Origin: Echinarachnius parma
Lineage: Eukaryota; Echinodermata; Echinoidea; Clypeasteroida; Echinarachniidae
Assembly (NCBI GenBank): GCA_037951105.1
Contig: JBAMJV010001332.1
Span: forward strand, 27,501 to 91,500
Direction of reading: 5' to 3'
Length of the DNA stretch: 64,000 bases
The translations under genes and the position numbers were made by a program. How positions within the stretch are numbered: the stretch's first letter is position 1; each line of letters begins with the position of its first letter. Shown one piece after another: positions 1 to 12,390 of this stretch. The notes below the pieces were generated by a model. It ran no database searches. It had not been told where the DNA came from and saw only the letters and a list, made by a program, of their open reading frames with translations.

Positions 1-192
1 ATTTACGTGATGACAGAAATGGTTTGTTAATTTAAGGCCGAATGCATTATACCATTACGACAAAAATGCGTTTTATAATGTCTATATAATGTAATTATAT
101 CTGATTTTATTTTAAATGATATATTATCTATTTCAAGAGCAGCGTGTTGTTATAATGTTCACAAATAATCTTTATTTGAAATTAGATTACCT

Positions 193-979
193 GGGGGTGT
201 TTCACAAAGATTCTAAGTTGAACTTAACTATTATGGAAACAATTTGTAGCACTGGAATACAAAATATTAAAAAGCAACACAGCAACAATTTTAGACCTTT
301 CATAAATTTTGCGTCAAGAACATGAAATCTCCTTGATAATAGAAAATATTGATGATTTGAATCAACATTTTATGTCTTTGGAAAAGGACTTTTACAACAA
401 TTTTCAAAGAAACTAACGGCTTTCCGTAATTTCTAAGTCCAACTTAGAGTTAAAGGGGTAGTACAGTTTTGGTAAGGCTGAACTTTAGTAACCAAAACCT
501 GCACAGTAACATTACAAACTGATAGTTATAACTCCACCATGCTCGAAAGGTATACAAAATTACAAACGACTAAGTAATAAGCCTGTTATCATTCAAAAAG
601 AGCCATTAAAACACAAGAGGGCGCTCTCTAAAAGGGCATTGGTTTCAACCATTTTTCATACAAAAGTATGCATGTGATGTTTTGTTGAAATAATGATTAA
701 ATAGAGAGATCATCAACTTTTTAAAGTCATCGAATAAATTTGGGCCCAAATTTATTACGATCGGATATATTTGTTGATATTTCAGCCGATTTTCTGAACC
801 GATTTCTGAACCGATTTTGACCAAATAAAGTTTATTCTGCCATTCAAATTGCATGTTCTTTTAAATTCGACACTCAGTTTTTCATTACCTCACAAAAAAA
901 TTGTGTTGTGCAGCGCCCTCTCTACCAAAACTGAACGATCCCTTTAAGTTCAACTTAGGATCTTTGTGAAACACCCCCC
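193..979. mobile_element. TIR element with GGGGGTGTTTCACAAAGAT ends, carrying an inserted family A element
   Basis: The left end (193-226, gggggtgtttcacaaagatt then ctaagttgaactta) is the near-perfect reverse complement of the right end (945-979). A third aagtccaactta piece sits at 436-447. No coding capacity is visible. The family A element at 453-944 lies immediately inside the right end, so the outer element is older. Confidence 0.75.
453..944. mobile_element. Family A TIR element, copy 1
   Basis: Ends are AAGGGGTAGTACAGTTTTGG and CCAAAACTGAACGATCCCTT, flanked by TA. Internal landmarks shared by the family are gagcatggtggagttataac (here reversed), agagggcgct and gattaaatagagagat. About 490 bp, non-coding; a mariner-like miniature element by its TA target. 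Confidence 0.85.
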
Positions 980-1576
980 TGAATACCTTACCTGACTGTC
1001 GGTGCAATGACCATTCACAAGAGTATAATTATGATATCATTTTTTCGGTGAATTTAATCATGGTGAATTGAATATTATTAAGACACTTCAATAAACCGTA
1101 CCAGCATTGCGATATAGATCATGCAGTAACTACTTTTAAGAGTATGGCTGTATTTCATGGATACAAATTTAGGTGATGGTTATATGTTGAAATTCAAACG
1201 AACATGTGTGCAATGATTTTGTTAGAGACATATTTTAGAGTAATAATTATGTGGATATATATTTTGTCAGAAACTAAAAGTAAAATATACATTAAAAAGC
1301 TGATTACAAAAGTGAGATGTATAGAAACGTAAATACCGGTATACACTTATAAAAAGATAAAATCTGTTTGAAAAATATTTCTAATTTTTAAAAATACATT
1401 TTTCAGATTTTTGATGAAAAAACACATAAAATAACTCCTTATTACATGTGTCATGTACAATGATTTGGTAAATTTTGGTAGATAGTTTTTTGAAGCAAAT
1501 GAGTGAAATATAATCATGTACTGATCGATCAAACTTTACAATAATCTTTAAAATTTGCTCTCTTCAACCTTGCTTA

Positions 1577-2113
1577 AAGGGGTAGTTTAGTTTTGGCAGA
1601 GAGGGCGCTACACATCACAATTTTTTGTGAGGTAATGAAAAACTGAGTGTCGAATTTGAGAGAACATGCAATTTTAATGGCAGAATAAACTTTATTTGGT
1701 CAAAATCGACCCAGAAACGGCTAAAATATCAATAAATATATCTGATCTTATAATTATTTGGGGCCCAAATAATTAGTTGATTTTTTCAAAAAATTAAAAA
1801 AATGCTTGCACTTTTTCAAAAATTTTCAAAAGCGTTTTTTTAAATAGTTGTTGATGATCTCTCTATTTAATCATTATTTCAATAAAACATTACATGCATA
1901 ATTTTGTATGAAAAATGGTTGAAACCAATGCCTTTTTAGAAAGCGCCCTCTTGTGTTTTAATGGCTCTTTTTGAACGATAACGGACTTTTTACTTAGTCG
2001 TTTGTAATTTTGTATACCTTTCGAGCATGGTGGAGTTATAACTATTAGTTTATAATGTTACTGTCCAGGTTTGGTTACTAAAGTTCAGCCTTACCAAAAC
2101 TGTACTACCCCTT
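1577..2113. mobile_element. Family A TIR element, copy 2
   Basis: Begins AAGGGGTAGTTTAGTTTTGG and ends CCAAAACTGTACTACCCCTT, flanked by TA. Orientation is opposite to copy 1 and internal identity is high. It contains the palindrome-like taattatttggggcccaaat. The right TA doubles as the left TA of the family B element at 2116. Confidence 0.87.
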
Positions 2114-2115
2114 TA

Positions 2116-2365
2116 AAGGGATCTAGTAACCTTGTTGACATGTGCGAATAAAATATTAATGGTAGATAAGATGTGTATTGTTGTGATCAGATATGTCCAA
2201 TGAGTAATGTGTGAACGTTTCACGCTGATTAAATATCATATGGCCAAGTATATAATGAGCGAAAATGCAAAGTGATAATTTATCATTCGCTAACGTAAAA
2301 CTTGCTATTGGATAATTACAAATTTTAACACTTCAATCGTAAATATCTTTATTACTAGATCCCTT
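2116..2365. mobile_element. Family B TIR element, copy 1
   Basis: Begins AAGGGATCTAGTAACCTTGT and ends TTACTAGATCCCTT with TA on both sides; 250 bp. Shares cttcaatcgtaaatatcttt and gatatgtcca with the copy at 36757. Confidence 0.8.
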
Positions 2366-3264
2366 TAATGATTTATTCTATAATATCACCCGAAAGCGCA
2401 TATTTTAACAAACCAATCCCTTTAAACTAATGTACTGTACATATATTTTATGTAACAGGGATAGCGGCGCGTATAACCATACACAAAATTATTCTAAATC
2501 ATATAATCATTTTACTGAGGGTAGTTTCAAATTGTTCCAAACATTATTTTGTGGGCCAAATGACCTTTTCCATATATCATCATCGTCATGTATATCATAA
2601 CACGGTTGTAAAAAAAGACCCGCCGGACATTTAATACGTGGTAATATTATGTATGCAGACCTGTTGGCTTATAATATACCTGAATTCCAAGCGTGTTTTA
2701 ATCAAAAGACGGAAAAAAAGAAAAAAACAAAAAGATGACCGAACGGATTGAGAAGTCAGTGGTAAAACATGATGAACGTGACACAAACTGACGATTCATT
2801 ACATTTTCATATAATATGATTTCATTGTCAGTTTTCGGTAAAAAAATATGACTAATTAATCAAATAATGTACATCATATCACTAATGACTAAATCGTCAC
2901 AAAACGAACGAAGGAACCAGCGAAGAAGGTTGCCAGATGTTACTTTTAAGCTACTTTTATTTGATATAATATTAAAACAAACACAAAGAAACATTTAAAT
3001 AAGTGATTGTCGGGCAATATATCCAGAGTATTATGTACTAGTTGCATTGTTGACATAATTATTTTTACACGGCAAAAATGCGATATATCTTACCAATGCT
3101 TTCGCGATATCCCTGTTGCTATTCTAAATTACAATCGTTTTGAAAAAAAAAACACATTATAAAAAAACATTCTAAAAAAACATTGAATAATCTGAAATCC
3201 ATGGCAAGCATAGTGGAGGTGTAGCATGAACAGGAGATACAGAAAAAAAACACAAACGTGTTGC
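2366..3264. other. AT-rich stretch, nothing recognised
   Basis: No ORF with coding character, RNA gene or repeat pair was seen here. Confidence 0.5.
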
Positions 3265-3390
3265 CATTATCAGTGGTGTAGCGTGCAGTCGGACTGATTT
3301 TGTCTGTGTTGGGAGAGGGGGGGGGGGGGGGGGGGGGAGGCATGTGCCCCCAGGCCCCCAGGCCCCCGGCGCTACGCCACTAGTCATTAT
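3265..3390. mobile_element. Short TIR remnant around a long G run
   Basis: CAGTGGTGTAGCGTGC at 3271 and GCGCTACGCCACTA near 3370-3382 are imperfect inverted ends. CATTAT flanks both sides (3265-3270 and 3385-3390), a possible target duplication. The interior is a G run of over 20 bases followed by C-rich sequence. Related starts (TGGCGTAGCC, GGTGTGGCGTAG) appear at 23302 and 46107. Confidence 0.55.
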
Positions 3391-3393
3391 ACC

Positions 3394-3810
3394 TGCATTC
3401 CACACGTGCTTAGCAGTTTTTTAAAGAAAAGATAAGAGGTAGGAGGAAGACATTGATATTGAAAAGAAACGGTAAACAAAGGTGTTACACGGACAAAATA
3501 GAATAAGTATAAGATAGTTTACAGAGAGAGAGAGAGGGGGGGGGGGGGGGGGAGGGACACATAGACAAAGGGAATAGACATAGAGGGGGAGGGGGGGATG
3601 AGCATTCCACTCGTGCTTAGCAGTTTAGAAAAGTTGAGAGGTGGCCGAAAAAGACATTGATATTGAAAACAAAAAAACGGTAAAGGTGTTACATGAAGAA
3701 AAAAAAGACAAACAGAAGATAGTTTACACTTACAGAGAGAGGAACATAGACAAAAGGGATAGGGGAGAAGGTGATAGAGAAAGAAAGGGAATAGGAGAGA
3801 GAGGGGGAGA
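3394..3810 (+). repeat. 208-bp tandem duplication in purine-rich DNA
   Basis: gcattccacacgtgcttagc at 3394 recurs as gcattccactcgtgcttagc at 3602. The following gacattgatattgaaaa, ggtgttaca and agatagtttaca are also shared. Both units end in GAGAGAGG/GGGGG low complexity, so ORFs here are compositional. Confidence 0.75.
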
Positions 3811-3959
3811 GGGGGAGGGGAGGAGGGGCTCAAAATGGAAAGTGGAACCAAGAGATGAGTCGATATCTAAAGAGTCATTGGCCAGCCACTTTTGCCGATT
3901 GTCCCTTTCCCCCCCTCCTACTTATAATAGATTTTATCGCAGGTGAGAGAGTGCGTTTA

Positions 3960-4360
3960 TATAGTCATGCCTTTCCCCGAACCAACGTTTTAAGACGTTT
4001 TTTATTTCAATGTTTAACACGTGAGAAGATGAGCTTGAAGAACAGTTTCAAAACTCTTTTTCTGGGCTAGTATTAGGGTTGCGTTTGAATACATAATGTA
4101 TACCTCACTAAATCAGCTTTATGATTGTGTTAGCCTTTTTAATGTTTATCACGTGTAATTTGCTGTATAGGATGCGCGTGAAGTGCGATTCTAAATTCAC
4201 ATTTTGGGCTAGTTCGGGTCGATATTAAATATTTTTTACACCCTAAATCAGAGTTTTCAAACATGTTTTCATTTCAATGTTTGTAACGTGTAAAGATGAG
4301 TGTGAAGTATATACTAATTCCTGGGCTAGAAAGTGTACTTAAACACAACCCGCCGGTCGC
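3960..4360 (+). repeat. Three diverged tandem units of about 134 bp carrying ACGTG
   Basis: caatgtttaacacgtgagaa (4008), aatgtttatcacgtgtaatt (4141) and caatgtttgtaacgtgtaaa (4275) start equivalent positions. Each is followed by atgagyktgaag-like sequence and then gggcta. Two units have full CACGTG E-boxes, the third ACGTG. No coding potential is convincing. Confidence 0.65.
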
Positions 4361-5101
4361 GCGAGTGTTAACTTTGATGTTAATATATATAATACCCCTT
4401 ATAGTCTGGTCTATTATTGAACGCAAGGCGAGAATTGGCGTTCTTCACACCGATGTGCGACGAGTGTCGAGGGGGTGGGAATTAATACATTGACTAAAAA
4501 GATATAGACAGTGAGAGCGGACAGTTTATTCTATAGATCACTTCCACTTTATAAACAGGACGAATATTCTATTCGGAATAGAGCGAGTGTGGCTGGACTA
4601 GCTATGTGTGCTGGTCGGCTACCTGTAACATGTGTACGTATTAATTGGTTTTAATAGACGTAAGTGACGTCTTGATATGATGTCCCAATTACTATTATAC
4701 CAAGATACAGGTGAGAATTAGTTCTTTGACTGTGGTTGACCGTTGACGAGAGAGTGGGCAGTTTTTTGGTTGTTGTTGGTATATTGATCAACAAGTGTGG
4801 CTGCAGTATTTATCGTGCATTAGTTGAATTGTACACTTTCTAGTAGGTCGAATAGTATAGAGCGATTGTGGCTTCATTGCACAATTTTATATTTGTATTT
4901 GATTTTTGTTTTAATTTCATATATATATATATATTTATGCAAAGAATAATCATAAATGATTGAGAAGGAAGAATAATAGGCGTAGCTTAATAAGCATTGT
5001 TATATATATATTTATGCATATAACATTGCAAAATTATAAATATTTATTTCATACTTGTTTATACTATTGGCTGATGTGAAAGAATCGTGCATGATCAGAT
5101 T
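4361..5101. other. AT-rich stretch with TA microsatellites, no gene seen
   Basis: Short TA runs at about 4919-4934 and 5001-5010; otherwise unremarkable. Confidence 0.5.
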
Positions 5102-5350
5102 TAAGGGATAGTACAGTCTTGGTTAAGAGGTTGCTTCAACATTTTGTGTGTGTGTGTGTGAGGTAATGAAAAACCAAGAGTAACATTTGAAAGAGAACAC
5201 AATTTTGTTGGATCAAAATCGGTTCAGAAACAGCTGAAATGTCGGATGAGAAGTAATTCATAACTCACGCAAATTTTTTTTAGCAGGCCGAACACGACAG
5301 TGTGGTTTCTAAACTATTAGTTTCAGTAACTTTTCTTACAAACTAACAAT
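5102..5350. mobile_element. Decayed family A element fragment
   Basis: AAGGGATAGTACAGTCTTGG, gaggtaatgaaaaac, gatcaaaatcggttcagaaa and ctattagtttcagtaac are family A landmarks in order. A TG microsatellite lies inside (5148-5160) and the far end is lost. Confidence 0.65.
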
Positions 5351-6280
5351 TTGATAGATTGTGGTGGATAACTAGCTACTCCAAAGTTGAATTACACGTT
5401 TGATATACGTTATTTCTTTCACACTGTACATTTGTTTTGAATATTTTGAAAATGTATTGTATTTGCTAATGTATGCAAGTCAAATGTAATGAGCAACGAT
5501 TGTAAATGTTTTAGGGGTGAAGCAATACAAAGAAATAAAACAAAACAAAGAAAAGTTGAAGTACAAGTTCATGGTGTATAAAGTGTCGCGCGCGGGGAGA
5601 GGAGCGGGCCAGATTAGGCTTGGCAGACGTCGGCTATAAGGGGTGCTGCCGACAAGCCCCCTAGAGGGCCTAAGGGTTAACATTCCACCCCGTGCGCTCG
5701 CCCGCCAGCTAGCAATGGCAATAGAATGAGAGAGGTAGACATCCACAATAAACTTGACGTTCGCTAGCAAGATATAGAGCTAATAGATACCATACACCAA
5801 TTCACGTATGCGTCGTTTCTAAAAGCCGGATCGACTTAACACACCTCGGGCATTGTTGGGCCTCAAGTTTTCACCCCTCCCTCGTCACATTTTCACCCCT
5901 ACTCTTGCACCCCTCTGTATACCGGGGAGGAGGTACCCGTCATCTGTATACCCATCGACGGGACACAATACCGCATTATCAATATAAAGGGAATTTGAGA
6001 CGAAGAGGTGAAGAGACAATTAGATAGGTATTTATATGAGAAGGAAAATGAAGGGGAGAAAAGAAATGAAAATATAAGCGTAGTACTGAATACGATAAGA
6101 GAAAGAAATGAAATATGCTAACAAATTTTGAAGGAAGAAAAGAAAAATGAATACAGTGAAGTTAGAACTTAGTACTAAGACATTCACGAGAAGGGGTGGG
6201 GGGGGGGGGGGGGTGGGTGGGGTTGAGACAATAATATGAACAAAACCTTACAAAAACTTAAGAAGAGGCCATAAACATAA
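5351..6280. other. Intergenic stretch with a CpG-rich island-like patch and a G run
   Basis: About 5583-5710 is much richer in G, C and CpG than its surroundings (gtcgcgcgcggggagagg). It contains an imperfect gcttggcagacgtcgg/ctgccgacaagc pairing. A G run lies at about 6196-6221. No ORF here looks coding. Confidence 0.4.
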
Positions 6281-6509
6281 TGTGACCGGCTTTAGCAAAA
6301 CCCTGCACTAACTGTTATACATAATACAAATAATATATGTAGAAGACTTATGATTGTAAAATTGAAACAATTATTTCCTCGCCAATTATTTACCAATTTG
6401 TTAGAACAAAACATCAAATGAAAGCTTGTGATGAGGCCTTTCTAATGGTATGAACATCGCCATTTTGATTTGTACCGACAGGTGCAGGGTTTTGCTATAG
6501 CCGGTCACA
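6281..6509. mobile_element. 229-bp TIR element (family L)
   Basis: TGTGACCGGCTTTAGCAAAA at the left and TTTTGCTATAGCCGGTCACA at the right pair over about 27 bases including ccctgca/tgcaggg. Non-coding interior; single copy in the window. Confidence 0.75.
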
Positions 6510-7650
6510 TATACTATGAAATATTCATATAAATTATACAGAAGGAACGATAGGGATGTGAAGAAGTCTCTCACAAGTCGTATTCTTGTTAGCGCAAGGG
6601 AGAAGAAAATATGACGAAAACTAAACACGAAATGAAGAACAAGACATTAACAAAATGTCATATCTATAGAAGGGTCGGGATGGCAAAAAAAGAAAAGAAA
6701 AAGAGAACAGAAAAGAAATAATAGTCGTACTATAAACGGGGCGTTCGTATTCTTGCTGGCGCACTTGGCCCATTATTCTCGAGCGAGGGGGCAGGACCCC
6801 GCTATTCATCGGGCGATGTTCGGGTAAGGGTCGTGTTTAACTTCGCCTTTGTTCGCCGTCATCCGAGTACAAATTGAACTTCAAACAACTCGCATGTCAG
6901 GTCGGTTGGAGGAGAAAGAGAGGAGAGAGCTTAGGGGGAGATAGTAGAGAGTAGAGAGAGGAGAGAGGGGAGCGAAAATATAAACGAACAGTCCTTCGAT
7001 ATTGAATTTCGGGGGGGGGGGGGAATTATGCTGTCCATCTTTCACGAGAGAATATAAAAAACAAACTGTTCTTTGACCTGCACGTTTTGATGCATCTATT
7101 TTGTTAGAATTAGACAGGGAGAGAGGAAGAGGTGGTAGATACAATTAAAGTTAAAATGAGCCGATGTTCAGGGCAAATGATTGGATTTTTGGTTTTACTT
7201 CTCAGAAATGTTGGAACTGCAATGTGTTGATGCATCGCCTGTTGAAATTGAAATAAGAGAGAGGAAGAGAGAGGCAGAATAAGACAAGAGTTATGTTTTT
7301 ATCGTATACACTGTACATCTAGATACATGTTAAATTAAAGGTTGAGGGAGAGAGAGAGAGAGGGAGAGACAGAAGAAGACAATATTACTGTCAGACAATA
7401 GAGAGTACATGATTGGATAAGGAAGGATCGTTTCTCGCATATCAAATGCTGAAATTAGGGAGAGGAAGAAAGTGCGTGGGGGAGGGGGGGGGGGGGGGGG
7501 GGTAGAGGCAAGAGACAATGATTATATTCAATGCGCAGTGTATGGTTGAATATGGGACATTGTTTCTCATTATTAATCAAAAATAATGTTTAAATTAGGG
7601 AGAGGGAGACAGACTATTAAAGAGAGAAGGAGAAGGAACAAGAAGCGTTT
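6510..7650. repeat. Purine-rich low-complexity region (AGGGAGAGG-type)
   Basis: Repeated gggagag/gaggaaga blocks with G runs at about 7011-7022 and 7480-7502. Diffuse repetition (aaattagggagaggaag at 7452; aaattagggagagggag at 7590) suggests an old degenerate tandem array. Proline-rich minus-strand ORFs here are compositional. Confidence 0.55.
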
Positions 7651-10430
7651 CAACTGTTACACGATCATGACGACTGAATAAGGACGCATTGTTGTGCCAG
7701 TGAGGCCTCCAATCTGTTCATGGAGCACATCACTCATGTTAATATACCTGGACATATTTTCTTTTTGCTAACGGACGTCATAATTCTGACCTAGCGATCA
7801 ATCAGCAAATTGTATTATACCGCATCATTCGAAACTTCAATTTTCATGATTTTACGCAAACAACAAATAAACAATCTATATACATATTTGTACTATTATG
7901 AGTATTACTGGTGCCATAATCATAATGGAGGAAATTTTATTTGCAATTGTGTGAAACATACTAGGACAATCTGTTATCTTCAGTTTGGTGAATGAACTTC
8001 GTTGCTGCAGTAGTCATCGATTGGTATACCTTTGTTTTTGTTGGAGGTGATGGAATACAGATTACCAATGTTATTGTTTTCGCGTACCGTGCCTACAATG
8101 GATTATTAATCATATATCAATAATCAATTTCATATTGCGAGAGACAATCCCCATTTTTTTTTTTTTTTTTCGAATTGCAAATATAGTAAAAGGTAAGTAA
8201 TTTAATATCACATTTCATAATTATACAAACTAACATGTATAATATGATTATAACACATGTTTTATTTGCTGTTTGAATTCAACGTATATACACGCTAGTT
8301 AATTCTTATCGAAATTATTCCTACAGAATTTCAATGTTCAGTTGTTATTTTATAATTATGCATTTAAATTTATTTGTTTTTAATAGATGGTCATTTATAT
8401 AAAATATTATTTTTTTCTTTTTCAAATGTTGAATTTGCAGCAATCAACATTAAACAAAAATGCCATTTTCAATAATGATAATTATATTGCAGAAATAAAA
8501 TCAGAATAATTCCCGACAATTTGCAATAACACTTAATTAGCGCGCTGCATAGTTACATTCGATCAGGCAATAAAGGGGTAATTAAATATGATCGTACATG
8601 TAATAATGCGTCAATAATAATTATGATGGACATGACTATCAAAATGATTACAAGTAAATTGATATAATGCTAAAAGTTATGTTCTCTCAATTCGAGCGCA
8701 CGACAAGTTGACAAACAAATTGCGGGGCACTTTACTTTACACTTGAGACCACAATATTACAATCGTATAAGGATGAGTACTTATACACAAACGTACGTGA
8801 TGTCTGATTTATTTATGGGGGTGTTTGTTTCATTTGTTAATATTTCATTATTTTCAGGTTATATTTAAGACTCACTCTTTTTCCTATCTTTATTCGTATA
8901 AATATATTTTTTTTTACTAATTCCTTCATTGTTCTTGATTGTTCAAACATTATCATATTGATATTATTTTGATAATTGGCTTATGGTGGCTGTTTTGATT
9001 ATTTTACTGTATTTTATGTATATTGTGTATTTACACGACAACGTTGTAAAGCAGGTTTTGCTTTAATAGTATCCCTTTCTAATGAAAAACAAAAACAGCA
9101 TACATGTACAGTATGTAAGTGTAAATATGTATTTTGTGTGTTCATGAACCTGTCACTGGCAATTAATGAAATAAATGAAATAATATTCATATTGGAAGAC
9201 AATTCAAAATTAGCTGAAAACGTAATCTTTGTTTTTGTAATTTGTCTTTGGATTAGTTTAAAATTAATACATATTAATAATTCTATCTTGATTATATAGT
9301 CTAGAATATTCGACAATAACATAGTCTGTGCATAAAATAATACATACAACGCCATTAATGATTTTATCTTTTTCTTAGCACGTGAGTACAGCTCACATCG
9401 TCTTTATTCTCATGTCAACTTGTACAGAAAATCGATAGGTGTATTATCGATCGTAAAGTCGTGCTGTCAGTCAAACATCACTTGAAACACTTCTACGATT
9501 ATAAGACTATTATCTATATACGATGTGAATAGTGGGAATTATTGTTTATAATAATTGAAAACAAACTGCTTCATGAAAAAATATGAATCATCCGAAGTTA
9601 AACTCAGAATTATAAGCACAAGTAAAGATAAATGAATGAAATGGGCGGACGATAAGAGAAAATAAAAGTCAACGTATACATTCCAAGCCTCTGAATATCA
9701 TGGAATAAACCCATAGATCAGCATTACAATATAATAGGCGCGCTTGTCATATAAAAATCAAGAATTTTACTAACTTTCACTCTCAATTTCCCGCCACTCA
9801 AATAAAAAGACTAGTATAGTATTTTTTTCGAATTCCCCAGTAAAACTTATGACGCGTTTATATAGGTACGAATCCGTTTGGCATTTAGATATTTGGAAGA
9901 AGTATGGTATACACGTAGAAATCAAATAACAGGTATATTGACACTCGACAGTCCGCTATAACTCGCACCAGATGCTAACAGAGCGTCGAGTGTCGTGCCT
10001 CGGGGAGCTGTCGGGGGTAGAACAGGCTGGCGGACGTTACATGAATAGCATTGTCATACAATGCGTAGAAATGATATTATCGCGGTCACCATTATTATAA
10101 TGAGCAATATGCAATTACATCATAACAAGTTCACGAATAACATAAACATGACTCAGTTAACGATTGTTTCATCATTTACACCTTATACATACAATATTAT
10201 ACAGTTGAACATCAAATTTAAGTAGAAAATAATATAAATATTTTATTGCTTTTTTTTTATAATATAAGGCTTCTTCATCATTTTGAATTGTTAAGATTAT
10301 TGTAATCGTGTTTAATGTGCATCAGTTTTTGTGCATACTTATAACATGTTTACGATTTATGTGTATTTTAAATGTATCTATGAATATTATTGTTATTGTA
10401 CCAATGCACCATGATCATTGTTGGTCTCCG
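7651..10430. other. 2.8-kb AT-rich stretch, no gene recognised
   Basis: Only short overlapping ORFs on opposite strands without recognisable motifs; a T run at about 8154-8170. Nothing else supported. Confidence 0.5.
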
Positions 10431-10480
10431 GACCTTTGTATCATGTCATTTATACCGGAAATAAATAAATAAATAAATAC
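10400..10480 (+). mobile_element. Possible 3' end of a non-LTR retroelement with AAAT tail
   Basis: ccggacctttgtatcatgtc then taccggaaataaataaataa is the style of a LINE 3' end terminated by a short tandem repeat. No reverse-transcriptase coding sequence is attached. Confidence 0.35.
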
Positions 10481-10853
10481 ATATGCAATTTTAAGAATAA
10501 AATCATATTTACCATGTGTAAACAGGGAAAAGTCTTTATAGGCATACTTGAGGATAACACGAATATTTTCATCGAGTCATGCGATTTTCAACAAAATATA
10601 AGATTTGAATATTTACTCGCTTTATACAAACATATATATTAATCCTTCTGTTAATGCAGAGATAGTATGCAATTATATTCATGTCAAATTATCTTTTTGT
10701 TTACACTCTTTTCCACTCGTATAAGTTTGTTTTCACTCGCCATCTCACATTATTAATGCAAATAAGTATTATAGTTTCAAACTAAATTATAAACATAGAC
10801 ATTTACTTTATAGGGGGAGCCAATGCAGCAATGGAACGGTTTATCTGATCACT

Positions 10854-11003
10854 GGCCCCGTTGCAGAAACAGATACAATCGATTGTAAGTTGCAATTAAT
10901 CGAAGTCAGATCACGCTAATCTGATTGGTTGAAACGCGTACATTTTCTGACTTACGATCAATCGTTACTTACAATCCATTGTATCTCTTTCTGCAACGGG
11001 ACC
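10854..11003. mobile_element. Family E TIR element, copy 1
   Basis: GGCCCCGTTGCAGAAACAGA at the left and TCTCTTTCTGCAACGGGACC at the right form long inverted ends, continued by tacaatcgattgtaagt/acttacaatccattgta. The centre holds gctaatctgattggttgaaa, a CCAAT-type motif shared by other copies. Confidence 0.8.
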
Positions 11004-11006
11004 CAA

Positions 11007-11150
11007 GGTCCCGTTGCAGAAAGAGATTTGCGATTACATCATGCATGTTAGTTCATGTGACTAAAATGCGCAAAGCTGATTGGTTTAAATGTGAAAATAT
11101 TCTGAATTGCAATTCATTTTCGTCAACTTTCCAAAACGGGGCCCTGACCA
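11007..11150. mobile_element. Family E TIR element, copy 2, three bases after copy 1
   Basis: Starts GGTCCCGTTGCAGAAAGAGA and keeps gcgcaaagctgattggttta in the middle; it ends aaaacggggccctgacc, with a more diverged right terminus. Confidence 0.65.
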
Positions 11151-11943
11151 TGTATTTGAAATCTGCTTAAAACTCCTAGAATGGATAAATAATTTGTCTT
11201 CCCATTTTGTATGATGCAAATTTAAATAAAGTTTATCATTGTGTTGTTTCGAATTGTACCGTATTGATTCTTTTGTGTATAATGTGTTAATTGTATTTTT
11301 TGAAAAAAAAAAATTAAAAATAATTTGTATGCAATTTTTATTCCAGGGACTGTCTGAAAGAGCAGACATTGGATTAGTTACGGTTCCCCGGTGAAATAAA
11401 ATGAAAACAAAAGTAGTCTTCACACTCATCCTTTACAAAATTGTACATTCTTTTAACATTTTTTACTTCATAATTTATGCTTTTTACCTTTTATGCGACC
11501 TCTTGCTGAACTGGTATTATGAACCGCATTATGTTTGTCATGTTTGCGTAAATAATACTGAATAATATGAATATAGGCGCCGCGTTGCACGCACATGCAT
11601 TCAATAGACCGCGAGTGGATTTTTTTGTTGTACTTGGGGTAGACTTCTGTTGCGTTTAAATACAAATTGTCTAGCTCATAATCAGTACTTGGAACCGTAT
11701 ACACCAGGTTAATCTTTTCTCTTGTTAATGATCAGCAGGATACAAGCTTTCAAATGAGACTGTTTGACTAGACAATTGCATTTAAACGCACCCGGTCATG
11801 CCAGTTATTATTCCCCGGGATCGCACCGCCCCATCAATTTGATTGATAATGATCTGCAAGGGCATCTGTTGATGATGTACGAAATTGATTAACTGTATTC
11901 AATTTGAATCTTTTATCTCGTAGTGTATTCCGTATTGGTATGT
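11151..11943. other. AT-rich stretch, no gene recognised
   Basis: Minus-strand ORFs overlap repeat sequence and lack motifs. Nothing else seen. Confidence 0.45.
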
Positions 11944-12390
11944 TGTTCGTCATTATTCAGTTCGTTAGCTTGAAGATTAGATAATTTTTTTGTAATTATT
12001 TCATTTCATCGTTCGACAATCCTTTACTTTGTTCGTTATTATTAAATTCGTTAGATTGATCTTCATTTTTTGTATTCATCTTTTACCAGTCCTTTATACC
12101 TTGTTATACTTTGTTCGTTATCATTCGATTCGTTAGCTTGAACAGTATACATCACCATTTTGTAATTATTTCATATCATCTTTTAGCAATCCTTAACTTT
12201 GTTCGCTATCTTTCAATTCGTTAGCTTAAGCAGTATACATCATCATTTTGAAATTATTTAATTTCATCTGTTACTTTGTTCATGAGTATTCAGTTCGTTA
12301 GGTTGATTGGTGTTAAATCTGTCAATCTTTTATCTTGACTGTATACCAATGGCATTTTGTTTTTACATCTATCAACTAGTTCGTTAACTT
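11944..12390 (+). repeat. About five diverged tandem units of 77-88 bp
   Basis: Unit starts GTTCGTCATTATTCAGTTCG (11944), GTTCGTTATTATTAAATTCG (12031), GTTCGTTATCATTCGATTCG (12113), GTTCGCTATCTTTCAATTCG (12201) and GTTCATGAGTATTCAGTTCG (12278). All continue TTAG-TTGA and a tttcatctttta-like block. Confidence 0.8.

Noticed and set aside
9014..9355. Overlapping 107- and 113-codon ORFs on opposite strands
   Set aside because: AT-rich frames on both strands with no motif; most likely chance.
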